Of a stretch of DNA of 64,000 nucleotides, positions 35,101 through 40,967 are shown piece after piece (positions within the stretch are counted from its first letter, which is position 1; every line of letters starts with the position of its first letter). Both the position numbers and the translations under genes were made by a program. The stretch lies in assembly GCA_023401925.1 (NCBI GenBank), contig JAEXDA010000077.1:62001-126000 (forward strand), read 5' to 3'. The notes beneath the pieces were generated by a model. The model was not told the DNA's origin. It saw nothing but the letters and a program-made list of their open reading frames with translations, and ran no database searches. The stretch is from Bacillota bacterium. Its GTDB lineage: Bacteria; Bacillota; UBA4882; UBA8346.

Positions 35101-36090
35101 TTAAGGTACGTCGACCCCTTGAAAAATGGTTTTGATGACCGTATCGACTTTCACTTCTTCGGCTTCTGCTTCATAGGTGAGGATGATCCGGTGCCGTAAG
35201 ATATCGGGCCCGATCATTTTAATATCATTGGGAACGACATAACCTCTGCCTTGCATAAATGCATAAGCTTTTGCGGCGATGGTCATGTTAATGGTGGCCC
35301 TTGGCGATGCGCCATATTCAATGTAATCCGCCATATCCAGTTGATACCGGGCTGGTTCCCGGGTGGCTGCGACAATTCTGACAATATAGTCCCTGATCTT
35401 CGCATCCAAATAAACTTGGTCGACAACCTTGCGGACTTCCAGGATGTCCTGGGGGGAAATCACCGGATGAATATCCATCGTTCTTGATGTTTGTCCCATT
35501 CGTTCCGCGATCAATGTTTCCTCTTCAATCGTGGGATAGGATATTTGCAACTTCAGCATGAAACGGTCTAATTGCGCCTCAGGCAGGGGATAAGTTCCTT
35601 GCTGTTCGACGGGATTTTGTGTAGCAAGCACCATAAAGGGCTCAGGGAGTTTAAAGGTATTATCACCGATGGTCACTTGTTTTTCTTCCATCGCTTCCAG
35701 CAGGGCGCTTTGAACTTTTGCCGGGGCGCGGTTAATTTCGTCCGCTAATACGATCTGGGCAAACAGGGGCCCCTTTTTGGTTGAAAATTCGCTGGTCTGC
35801 GGATTATAGATTAAAGTCCCGATGAGATCGGCGGGTAATAAATCCGGCGTAAACTGGATCCGTTGGAAATCAGCATCGATCGAGGCAGCCAGGCTTTTTA
35901 CGGAAAGTGTTTTTGCAAGACCGGGCACTCCTTCCAGAAGTACATGCCCTCCGGAAAGTAAACCCAGTAGTAAACCATCAACCAATTTTCCCTGGCCGAT
36001 GATGACTTTGGAGATTTGGTCTTTTAACTGAGTAATAAATACGCTTTTTTCTTTGATTGCCTCATGGACTGCGGTAAGACCTTCAAACAT
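35101..36090 (-). CDS. moxR: MoxR-family AAA+ ATPase
   Basis: This 329-residue chaperone-like ATPase has Walker A GVPGLAKT, Walker B VLADEINRAPAKVQSALLEAMEE, sensor 1 LATQNPVE and the arginine-rich LDRFMLKL segment. It is thought to remodel or activate the DUF58/vWA complex encoded downstream. ATG 36090 is chosen because GGAGG lies upstream (11-base spacing) and the protein then begins with the family's N-terminal helix. An upstream ATG at 36177 in the same frame would add 29 residues not found in the family. It is the first gene of the eight-gene moxR-bat operon. Confidence 0.95.
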   Translation of the reverse strand: MFEGLTAVHEAIKEKSVFITQLKDQISKVIIGQGKLVDGLLLGLLSGGHVLLEGVPGLAKTLSVKSLAASIDADFQRIQFTPDLLPADLIGTLIYNPQTSEFSTKKGPLFAQIVLADEINRAPAKVQSALLEAMEEKQVTIGDNTFKLPEPFMVLATQNPVEQQGTYPLPEAQLDRFMLKLQISYPTIEEETLIAERMGQTSRTMDIHPVISPQDILEVRKVVDQVYLDAKIRDYIVRIVAATREPARYQLDMADYIEYGASPRATINMTIAAKAYAFMQGRGYVVPNDIKMIGPDILRHRIILTYEAEAEEVKVDTVIKTIFQGVDVP

Positions 36091-36228
36091 GGCGACGTTT
36101 CCTCCTCGGTGAATAATGATATATAAAAAGAATAAAAAGAAGGGTGAAAAATGTCTAGAATTTTGTCTTCCAAACATTAAACGGATAATGGTTCCTTTCG
36201 GTTTCCATTTTAAAAAAAAATGATAGCA

Positions 36229-36254
36229 ACCCCCGATCGGAGGGGAGTTTTTTT
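36229..36254 (+). terminator. Terminator-like hairpin between moxR and the AbrB-type gene
   Basis: CCCC (36231-36234) with an outer AC pairs with GGGG (36242-36245) plus GT, followed by seven T. No plus-strand gene precedes it, so what it terminates is unclear. It may lie in a short transcript or insulate the divergent units. Confidence 0.45.
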
Positions 36255-36314
36255 AGTATGATTTTCCGTGAGCGGGTTATGTTAAACTCAAAAAGAAATG
36301 AAAGGATGTTCAAT

Positions 36315-36518
36315 ATGGAACAAATATTAGAAATGAATGAAGCCAATCAGTTAACCATTCCAAATTCAATTGCGGAATCGATGGACTTGAAACCGGGGGC
36401 TCATTTTACGGCCCGGGAAGAAGCAGGAAGGTTAATCATCGAATACTTGCCCTTTTCCAGTTTGAAACAGGCGGAATCTTTGAATCAAACCGTTAAATCG
36501 TTGCAAAAAGAAGAATAA
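36315..36518 (+). CDS. AbrB/MazE-type DNA-binding protein
   Basis: The 67-residue product has a SpoVT/AbrB swapped-hairpin domain: MNEANQLTIPNSIAESMDLKPGAHFTAREEAGRLIIEYLP, close to the MazE/AbrB pattern. No toxin gene is adjacent, so it is more likely a stand-alone regulator than an antitoxin. ATG 36315 with AAAGGA eight bases upstream is preferred over ATG 36258, which adds 19 unlikely residues. A weak hairpin (AAATCCTT/AAGGATTT, 36518-36544) follows the stop. Confidence 0.75.
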   Translation: MEQILEMNEANQLTIPNSIAESMDLKPGAHFTAREEAGRLIIEYLPFSSLKQAESLNQTVKSLQKEE

Positions 36519-36601
36519 AATCCTTTAAAGCTATGGAAGGATTTAAGCTTATCCAGCCTGAGAATACTCCCAATATCATTCCTGATGATCACCACTTCGA
36601 A

Positions 36602-36630
36602 TTGAATTCGAAATTTTTTTGCAGTATAAT
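36602..36630 (+). promoter_or_regulatory. Promoter of the small protein gene at 36674
   Basis: TTGAAT (36602-36607), 17-base spacer and perfect TATAAT (36625-36630). Confidence 0.6.
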
Positions 36631-36673
36631 ATAGAGTATCAATGAATGAAAAAGAAAAGGAATGAGGGATAGG

Positions 36674-36877
36674 ATGAATTTCTTAGTAAAGGCGGTTGAT
36701 TTTAAAAACAACGTATTTTACGCAACTCCGCCTGATCCGCAAGGGTTAAGAAATTTAAGCTCCAAAGATAAAGCTGAGATATTTAAGTTGAAAAAGAATG
36801 CCCTGGATTCAATCATAAAAATGAAGCAGGTACAAGATATGAGAAACTATGTTTATCATATCGAACAAATCGAGTAG
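36674..36877 (+). CDS. Small protein of unknown function
   Basis: The 67-residue product begins MNFLVKAVDFKNNVFYATPP and has a charged helical C-terminal half (SSKDKAEIFKLKKNALDSIIKMKQ). No family is recognised. It is supported by a good promoter at 36602-36630 and GAGGG five bases before ATG 36674. ATG 36662 in frame has no proper site. It stands alone between two other small genes. Confidence 0.6.
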   Translation: MNFLVKAVDFKNNVFYATPPDPQGLRNLSSKDKAEIFKLKKNALDSIIKMKQVQDMRNYVYHIEQIE

Positions 36878-37191
36878 GGGAAATGGATATCTCCGGGACT
36901 TGAGGTTTTTTCATATTGGAAATTCATCAAAAAGTCATCCAGGATGATTGACAAGCAATTTAGGAAAGTGGTTTAATGAAGTTAATATTTTAATGTTTCG
37001 TTTTTGAACATTGGCTTGTTTCATTGAATATTCAGTCCCAAGCCAAAGGGGAAAACCTCTGGTCTTGGTCAAAACGAAGGAATTGTTGAGACGATAGGGC
37101 TGGGTTACCCAATTTGATTGTTTTTTAAGGATGCTTTGCCGAGAAATGGACTCTAGGATAATAAAAAACGATCAATCACAAGGAGGTTGCT
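36878..37191 (+). promoter_or_regulatory. Long structured leader of the small gene at 37192
   Basis: A promoter (TTGACA 36948-36953, 18-base spacer, TTTAAT 36972-36977) lies about 210 bases before the start codon. The leader contains a hairpin with CCAAG (37038-37042) and CTTGG (37064-37068) enclosing further pairs, and a long-range stem of TGATTGTTTTTTA (37115-37127) with TAAAAAACGATCA (37162-37174; one G-U). The second stem ends seven bases before the ribosome-binding site. This is the shape of a cis-regulatory RNA. I match no known riboswitch. Confidence 0.45.
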
Positions 37192-37410
37192 ATGGGAATT
37201 TTAGAGGAATCAAAGGTGGCACAGGTCATAAACAGGTTGGAAGATACCCGTTCGTTGCTGAACGATATCAATGCCGTCGATAACCGGTTTAATGATAAGA
37301 TCGCCCAAATGCTCCAAACGATAACGGAGTATCAAAAGGAACTGGGAAATATCAAAGAACAACTGAATGTCGAAAATTTGGGCGTCAAAGTCAAATCATC
37401 TCCGTTTTGA
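37192..37410 (+). CDS. Small helical protein of unknown function
   Basis: The 72-residue product reads as one long amphipathic helix (EESKVAQVINRLEDTRSLLNDINAV, then FNDKIAQMLQTITEYQKELGNIKEQL) and probably forms a coiled coil. No signal peptide or known domain is seen. AGGAGG (37181-37186) precedes ATG 37192 with ideal spacing, giving good support that it is translated. A long structured leader precedes it. It is convergent with the PrcB/GerMN gene, with only ten bases between stops. Confidence 0.7.
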   Translation: MGILEESKVAQVINRLEDTRSLLNDINAVDNRFNDKIAQMLQTITEYQKELGNIKEQLNVENLGVKVKSSPF

Positions 37411-37420
37411 AGTGTTTCAT

Positions 37421-38335
37421 TTAGGAAGGGTTTACCACTGCCGGGTTAATAATGATTTTCACGGAAGTGGCGGAACGAGTCGTTAGAGCTAAAACTGTTT
37501 TGCGAATAATTTTGCAGAGCAGTTTTTTTTCTTCGCTTGATAAATCCTGGTAGGCTTTACTCAGTTCGACAATCCACTGATGCCTTGATTTCTCATAAAA
37601 TATTCCATCCGGGGTCACTCCGCGGCTGATAAAATTGAGCATTTCCTGTTGGTTAAAAAGCGATTCCAAAGCGAGCAAGGGAATTGATTTTTCCTTCCGG
37701 TGCGATGAAATATCCCGTAAAATCTCACGTTTGCCGATTTGACCATTGGTTTTCGGGACAAAGATGATCATTTTGAGGGGCTTGTTTTTAGGGCGAAAGA
37801 CATCCAAAATCCGCTCTCCATTTTCGTCCACGACCTCATAGACATAATCGCCCTGGGGTAAGGATATCAGCAAAGAGGGAAAGGTTACGGCTTGAATCAA
37901 CATTTGATCTTTACGCGGGCTTAAGGCTTTGACTTTAATGAGATGATCCTTGACACTCAATATATCCAGACGGTATCCCCCGGTTTTTTTCAGACCCCAG
38001 TTAAAGTAGTAATAAGTTCTTTGGTCAAAATTCCAATGTTTTACTTCGGGTACGGGATTATTGATTTCGATCCCGAAAGGCAAATTTTCTTCTATCCTGT
38101 AGTCTTCGAGGGTGGTTTCCTTGGAGACTGCGGCGCTAAAACGGCTGTTTGATTTGACGGAAGGCAGACCTGAATTCAGGGTAAAAGGATTGTCACCGTA
38201 GGGATGATTTTTAATTTCCGCCCTGCCGGAAGACTGTCGCTGGTATAATATGAAGAATCCCATTCCCATGCCGCTGAGTATTCCGGCTATAATGATTAGT
38301 AAAACGGTAACTTTTTTCAATTTCAAGCACCTCAC
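37421..38335 (-). CDS. Secreted protein with PrcB_C-like and GerMN-like domains
   Basis: This 304-residue protein has an N-terminal membrane anchor (VTVLLIIIAGILSGMGMGFFILY), then a segment (about 105-180: YYFNWGLKKTGGYRLDILSV and later TFPSLLISLP) that resembles the PrcB C-terminal protease-complex domain, then a C-terminal part (MIIFVPKTNGQIGKREILRD to TSVKIII) that resembles GerMN. Such proteins are exported and in spore formers appear in germination or envelope roles. Domain calls rest on remembered patterns and are moderate. It begins next to the repeat-rich region. Confidence 0.6.
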   Translation of the reverse strand: MRCLKLKKVTVLLIIIAGILSGMGMGFFILYQRQSSGRAEIKNHPYGDNPFTLNSGLPSVKSNSRFSAAVSKETTLEDYRIEENLPFGIEINNPVPEVKHWNFDQRTYYYFNWGLKKTGGYRLDILSVKDHLIKVKALSPRKDQMLIQAVTFPSLLISLPQGDYVYEVVDENGERILDVFRPKNKPLKMIIFVPKTNGQIGKREILRDISSHRKEKSIPLLALESLFNQQEMLNFISRGVTPDGIFYEKSRHQWIVELSKAYQDLSSEEKKLLCKIIRKTVLALTTRSATSVKIIINPAVVNPS

Positions 38336-38542
38336 TCTATTCTATGTGTTAAAACGAAAGCGTCCCCAGAAGGTTTCCAGGGGAATAATGGGTGGATTTG
38401 AAAAGGGTAGAGATAGGGAAAGGTTTTGGGTTTGGGGAAAAAATTATTTGGTTGGCCGGATCGGTCCTCTGAATCACCGAAAAAATCATTTTTACCGCGG
38501 AAAGAATCCTTCGAGGGATGGAAAGGATTCTTTCAACGGGAG

Positions 38543-38781
38543 AAAGGATCATTTTTGTCACGGAAATGATTTTTTCTGGAGGCGGAGAGAACTTTCGAAC
38601 GACAAAAAGGACTTTTTATGGGAAGAATGGATCGATTCGTTACGGAAATGATCCTTTTGGGGACCCGATCGGTCCTCCGGACGACAAAAATGATCCTTTC
38701 CGCCATTCAAACGATTGAATGAACGGGAAAAAGGGCTTTTTTCGAAAAGAAAGGATCATTTCCGTAAATAAAGGATCATTT
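38543..38781. repeat. Cluster of direct and inverted 12-base repeats
   Basis: AAAGGATCATTT occurs exactly at 38543-38554, 38750-38761 and 38770-38781, and inverted (AAATGATCCTTT) at 38646-38657 and 38688-38699. Diverged copies (AAAGGATTCTTT, AAAGAATCCTT and others) extend the cluster to about 38459. Longer shared units such as ACGGAAATGAT (38560 and 38642) and GACGACAAAAA lie between. Spacing is irregular, unlike CRISPR. Confidence 0.75.
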
Positions 38782-38904
38782 ATGAAAGAAAAAAATCACA
38801 GGTCATGGGGTAGGGATATGGGTATGGGGTAGGGGGTAATGGGTCAATGCAGGATTCCTCGGGATTCCAAAGGAATCCCGCCGGTAAAAGAAAACCTGAA
38901 ACCA

Positions 38905-38935
38905 AACGCTGCGGTTAGAAACCGGGGCGTTTTTT
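38905..38935 (+). terminator. Terminator-like hairpin in the repeat region
   Basis: AACGC (38905-38909) pairs with GCGTT (38927-38931) around an inner GGTT/AACC pair, followed by a T run. No gene precedes it on the plus strand. Confidence 0.45.
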
Positions 38936-38952
38936 GATGCCTTGACCTCAAT

Positions 38953-39002
38953 CCGCGGGTTAAAACCCGCGGCTGCTGCAGGTCCTACCGGTTAAAACCG
39001 GT
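38953..39002. repeat. Two adjacent REP-like palindromes
   Basis: CCGCGGGTTAAAACCCGCGG (38953-38972) and ACCGGTTAAAACCGGT (38987-39002) are perfect palindromes with the same GGTTAAAACC core. This form is typical of repetitive extragenic palindromes mobilised by RAYT transposases. Confidence 0.65.
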
Positions 39003-39102
39003 ATTTATGGGGGGTAGAAAAGTTATTTTACTTGGAAGTGAAAACAATAGGTCGGTAAACAATCCTTTTCTATCGTTTTTTAACCGATCAGGTTTAGGAT
39101 AG

Positions 39103-39123
39103 CCGCAGGGTTTTAACCCGCAG
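39103..39123. repeat. Third REP-like palindrome, opposite orientation
   Basis: CCGCAGGGTTTTAACCCGCAG is the reverse of a GCGGGTTAAAACCC-type unit, including the following GCGGCT. With 38953-38972 it forms an inverted pair about 150 bases apart. Confidence 0.6.
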
Positions 39124-39126
39124 TCG

Positions 39127-39165
39127 GCAAAAATCGCGAGCTTATTTTATAATCGTTGGCGATTT
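39127..39165 (-). terminator. Terminator of the xre gene
   Basis: On the minus strand AAATCGC (39165-39159) pairs with GCGATTT (39137-39131), followed by T bases. It lies 25 bases after the xre stop. Confidence 0.6.
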
Positions 39166-39189
39166 AATTTGATGACATTAGAGATTGAA

Positions 39190-39534
39190 TTATTTATCGT
39201 GGTTATCAAACGCTTCCGGGAAGATTTCTTTATTAATGCGATCCCATTTTGCGCGTTGTTCGGGGGTCATTTTCTCACGGGCCCGGATAAGGGAAATGAC
39301 TTCCGGGTCGGATGAAATTTCCGGATTACGAATATCGGAACGGCCTAACAGATAGTCCAATGTTACCGCAAAATAATCGGCCAGTTTTTGAAGGGTTGAA
39401 GAATCCGGATCTCTTTTATCAGCTTCATATTGTGAAACAGTAGAATTTGCAAGCGAAAGAAATCTTGCTAATTCTATTTGAGTAATTCCTTTTTCTTCTC
39501 TTAATTCTCTTAATCTTTCGCCAAAGGTAGACAT
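39190..39534 (-). CDS. Xre-family repressor
   Basis: The 114-residue product has an N-terminal Xre/Cro HTH (FGERLRELREEKGITQIELARFLSLANSTVSQYEADKRDPDSSTLQKLADYFAVTLDYLLGR, residues 4-65) and a charged C-terminal tail with MTPEQRAKWDRIN. GGGGGG precedes ATG 39534. It is divergent from a small gene, and the 234 bases between carry four copies of TTTCAC-N5-GTGAAA. Its arrangement with that gene is like a phage-type repressor, but no phage genes are nearby. Confidence 0.9.
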   Translation of the reverse strand: MSTFGERLRELREEKGITQIELARFLSLANSTVSQYEADKRDPDSSTLQKLADYFAVTLDYLLGRSDIRNPEISSDPEVISLIRAREKMTPEQRAKWDRINKEIFPEAFDNHDK

Positions 39535-39557
39535 GATGACCCCCCTTTTCTGAAGTT

Positions 39558-39668
39558 TATCACGAAATGTGAAAGCAGAAGAATATTTTCACAAAAAGAC
39601 AAAACAGGTGTTGACTTTTACTTTTTGTGAAAATATAATGAGACTATAAAATTTCACAATGGGTGAAA
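39558..39668. promoter_or_regulatory. Four-box operator array of the Xre repressor
   Basis: Boxes follow a 6-5-6 dyad with consensus TTTCAC-N5-GTGAAA: TATCAC-GAAAT-GTGAAA (39558-39574), TTTCAC-AAAAA-GACAAA (39587-39603), TTTTAC-TTTTT-GTGAAA (39616-39632) and TTTCAC-AATGG-GTGAAA (39652-39668). Starts are 29, 29 and 36 bases apart. The third lies inside the plus-strand promoter, the fourth just downstream of it. Confidence 0.7.
39611..39639 (+). promoter_or_regulatory. Promoter of the gene at 39769
   Basis: TTGACT (39611-39616), 17-base spacer and perfect TATAAT (39634-39639). Operator box 3 fills the spacer. Confidence 0.8.
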
Positions 39669-39768
39669 AACTCCAACCATCGGAAATAAAGATTAAAGGT
39701 AAAGAGGATGCATTTTTCTTTTAAGGTTTTACTGAATGTCAACTCGAAAAAAAGAAGGAGGAATCGCC

Positions 39769-40071
39769 ATGCTGAAATCCTTCAGCGCTAAAATCAGGGA
39801 ACTGCTGGCCAAACGGGTCGGTGAAGCCGAAGAGGAAGTGTTGCTCACCGATAAACGATTTCAGAAGTTGAACACCCTTATTAACGAAACCCTGGAACAG
39901 ATCAGCCAAAGCCTGCCGCCGGAGAAAATGCGGCTCATCACTGAAGTGGACCATTATTGGGTCGAACGGGACGAGCTGGCCTATGGACGCCTGTACAAGC
40001 AGGGCTTGATGGATGGACTCACGGCCGACCGGTTGCTGCGGATGGCGCGGCGCGTTTGCAGGGAGAGGTGA
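39769..40071 (+). CDS. Small protein controlled by Xre (DUF6809-like)
   Basis: The 100-residue helical protein begins MLKSFSAKIRELLAKRVGEA and has a pattern (DKRFQKLNTLINETLEQISQSLPPEKM, then YGRLYKQGLMDGLTADRLL) that resembles the small DUF6809-type proteins of Clostridia. That match is from memory and is moderate. GAAGGAGG lies eight bases before ATG 39769. The promoter upstream is covered by Xre operator boxes, so it should be repressed under normal conditions. Function is unknown. Confidence 0.65.
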   Translation: MLKSFSAKIRELLAKRVGEAEEEVLLTDKRFQKLNTLINETLEQISQSLPPEKMRLITEVDHYWVERDELAYGRLYKQGLMDGLTADRLLRMARRVCRER

Positions 40072-40106
40072 GAATGAGGCTCATGACCTTCCCCTCAAAA
40101 GATCAT

Positions 40107-40140
40107 AAAAAATCCATAGGGTATGTTGCCGCCTATGGAT
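40107..40140 (-). terminator. Terminator of the beta-barrel gene
   Basis: ATCCATAGG (40112-40120) pairs with CCTATGGAT (40132-40140). Read on the minus strand it ends in a T run. Confidence 0.85.
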
Positions 40141-40174
40141 GAATAATCCTGATAAATCAGTTACCTATGTAAAA

Positions 40175-40858
40175 TTAGAAGCTCAGTCTGACTCCGAAGT
40201 TATAGCCGTCGGACGAAAGTTTCATTACTTTGGAATCGCCTTCCATCTTCCGGTAGTCAACGAAAAGGTCGACAAAGGGAATCGGAGCGTAGGAAACGCC
40301 AGCCTTGAGATAGGTCATGGACGCACTGTCATCTTTATTAATGCCGTTGTCAAATTCACAATAGAGTGGGATGTTGGTGCTGGCATAAATACTGATATCA
40401 GCAAGGCTCACTTTTGCGCCTACACCGGCGAAAAGGTCCCAGTAAGCGCTGTCGCCCAGACTCGCATTACTGATTGAACTGCCCTTGGTTAAAGTATACG
40501 CCTGATACCCGCCATAGAGTCCGAAACTTACCAGGGGAAGGCCCAATTCCCAACCGGCTTTGATGGTCGCCGTTGAGAAAGTGCCGCTCTTGCCCATATC
40601 GGCAGTGCTGTATTCGGCGCCGATGCGGATAAGGAACAAGTCAAGGTCGCCGGTCAAGGTGAGTTGTGTAGGGGATTTGGAAATGTCGCCTATGCCACCA
40701 GATGCATAATTGGTTTTATATGGTTCTTTATAGTTCACCGAAAAATCAGAAGGGCCGGCTCCCGCGGACGCGCTGAATAAAAGCTCGGCTGAGGCCAGGG
40801 TTGCAAAAGACAAAAGAAGCGCCAAAGATAAAATAAATATGATTGCGGCCTTTTTCAC
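40175..40858 (-). CDS. Outer-membrane beta-barrel protein
   Basis: The 227-residue product has a clear signal peptide (AAIIFILSLALLLSFATLASA-E) and then alternating polar/hydrophobic strands with many Gly, Tyr and Ser (for example IKAGWELGLPLVSFGLYGGYQAYTL). It ends FGVRLSF, with the terminal Phe favoured by outer-membrane insertion machinery. It would be a small 8- to 10-strand barrel. The start is GTG 40858 with GGAGG eight bases upstream. A terminator follows the stop. Ligand or role is unknown. It is evidence for an outer membrane. Confidence 0.75.
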   Translation of the reverse strand: MKKAAIIFILSLALLLSFATLASAELLFSASAGAGPSDFSVNYKEPYKTNYASGGIGDISKSPTQLTLTGDLDLFLIRIGAEYSTADMGKSGTFSTATIKAGWELGLPLVSFGLYGGYQAYTLTKGSSISNASLGDSAYWDLFAGVGAKVSLADISIYASTNIPLYCEFDNGINKDDSASMTYLKAGVSYAPIPFVDLFVDYRKMEGDSKVMKLSSDGYNFGVRLSF

Positions 40859-40967
40859 GATAATACCTCCATTTTTTATAATGTATAGTTTCGATGGTTT
40901 TTTACCACCGAAATACTAATTCAAGATGATTATACCAATTCCTGCCGGGGAGAGCGGCAGGAAAAGC

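Larger units (their letters stand above)
38336..39189. other. Non-coding, repeat-rich region of 854 bases
   Basis: No gene is supported. Short open frames here encode low-complexity K/D/F/N-rich text that simply follows the DNA repeats. From the left the region holds a cluster of 12-base repeats (38459-38790), G-rich text (38796-38842), a hairpin GGGATTCC/GGAATCCC (38861-38879), a terminator (38905-38935), REP-like palindromes (38953-39002, 39103-39123) and the xre terminator (39127-39165). Confidence 0.6.

Noticed and set aside
36315..36518. Antitoxin of a toxin-antitoxin pair
   Set aside because: The AbrB/MazE fold fits, but no toxin-like gene lies on either side.
38250..38651. 133-codon plus-strand frame in the repeat region
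   Set aside because: It begins inside the PrcB/GerMN gene on the other strand, and its later part only translates the DNA repeats into K/D/F/N-rich text.
38459..38790. CRISPR array
   Set aside because: Repeats are 12 bases, occur in both orientations and have irregular spacing. No cas genes are present.
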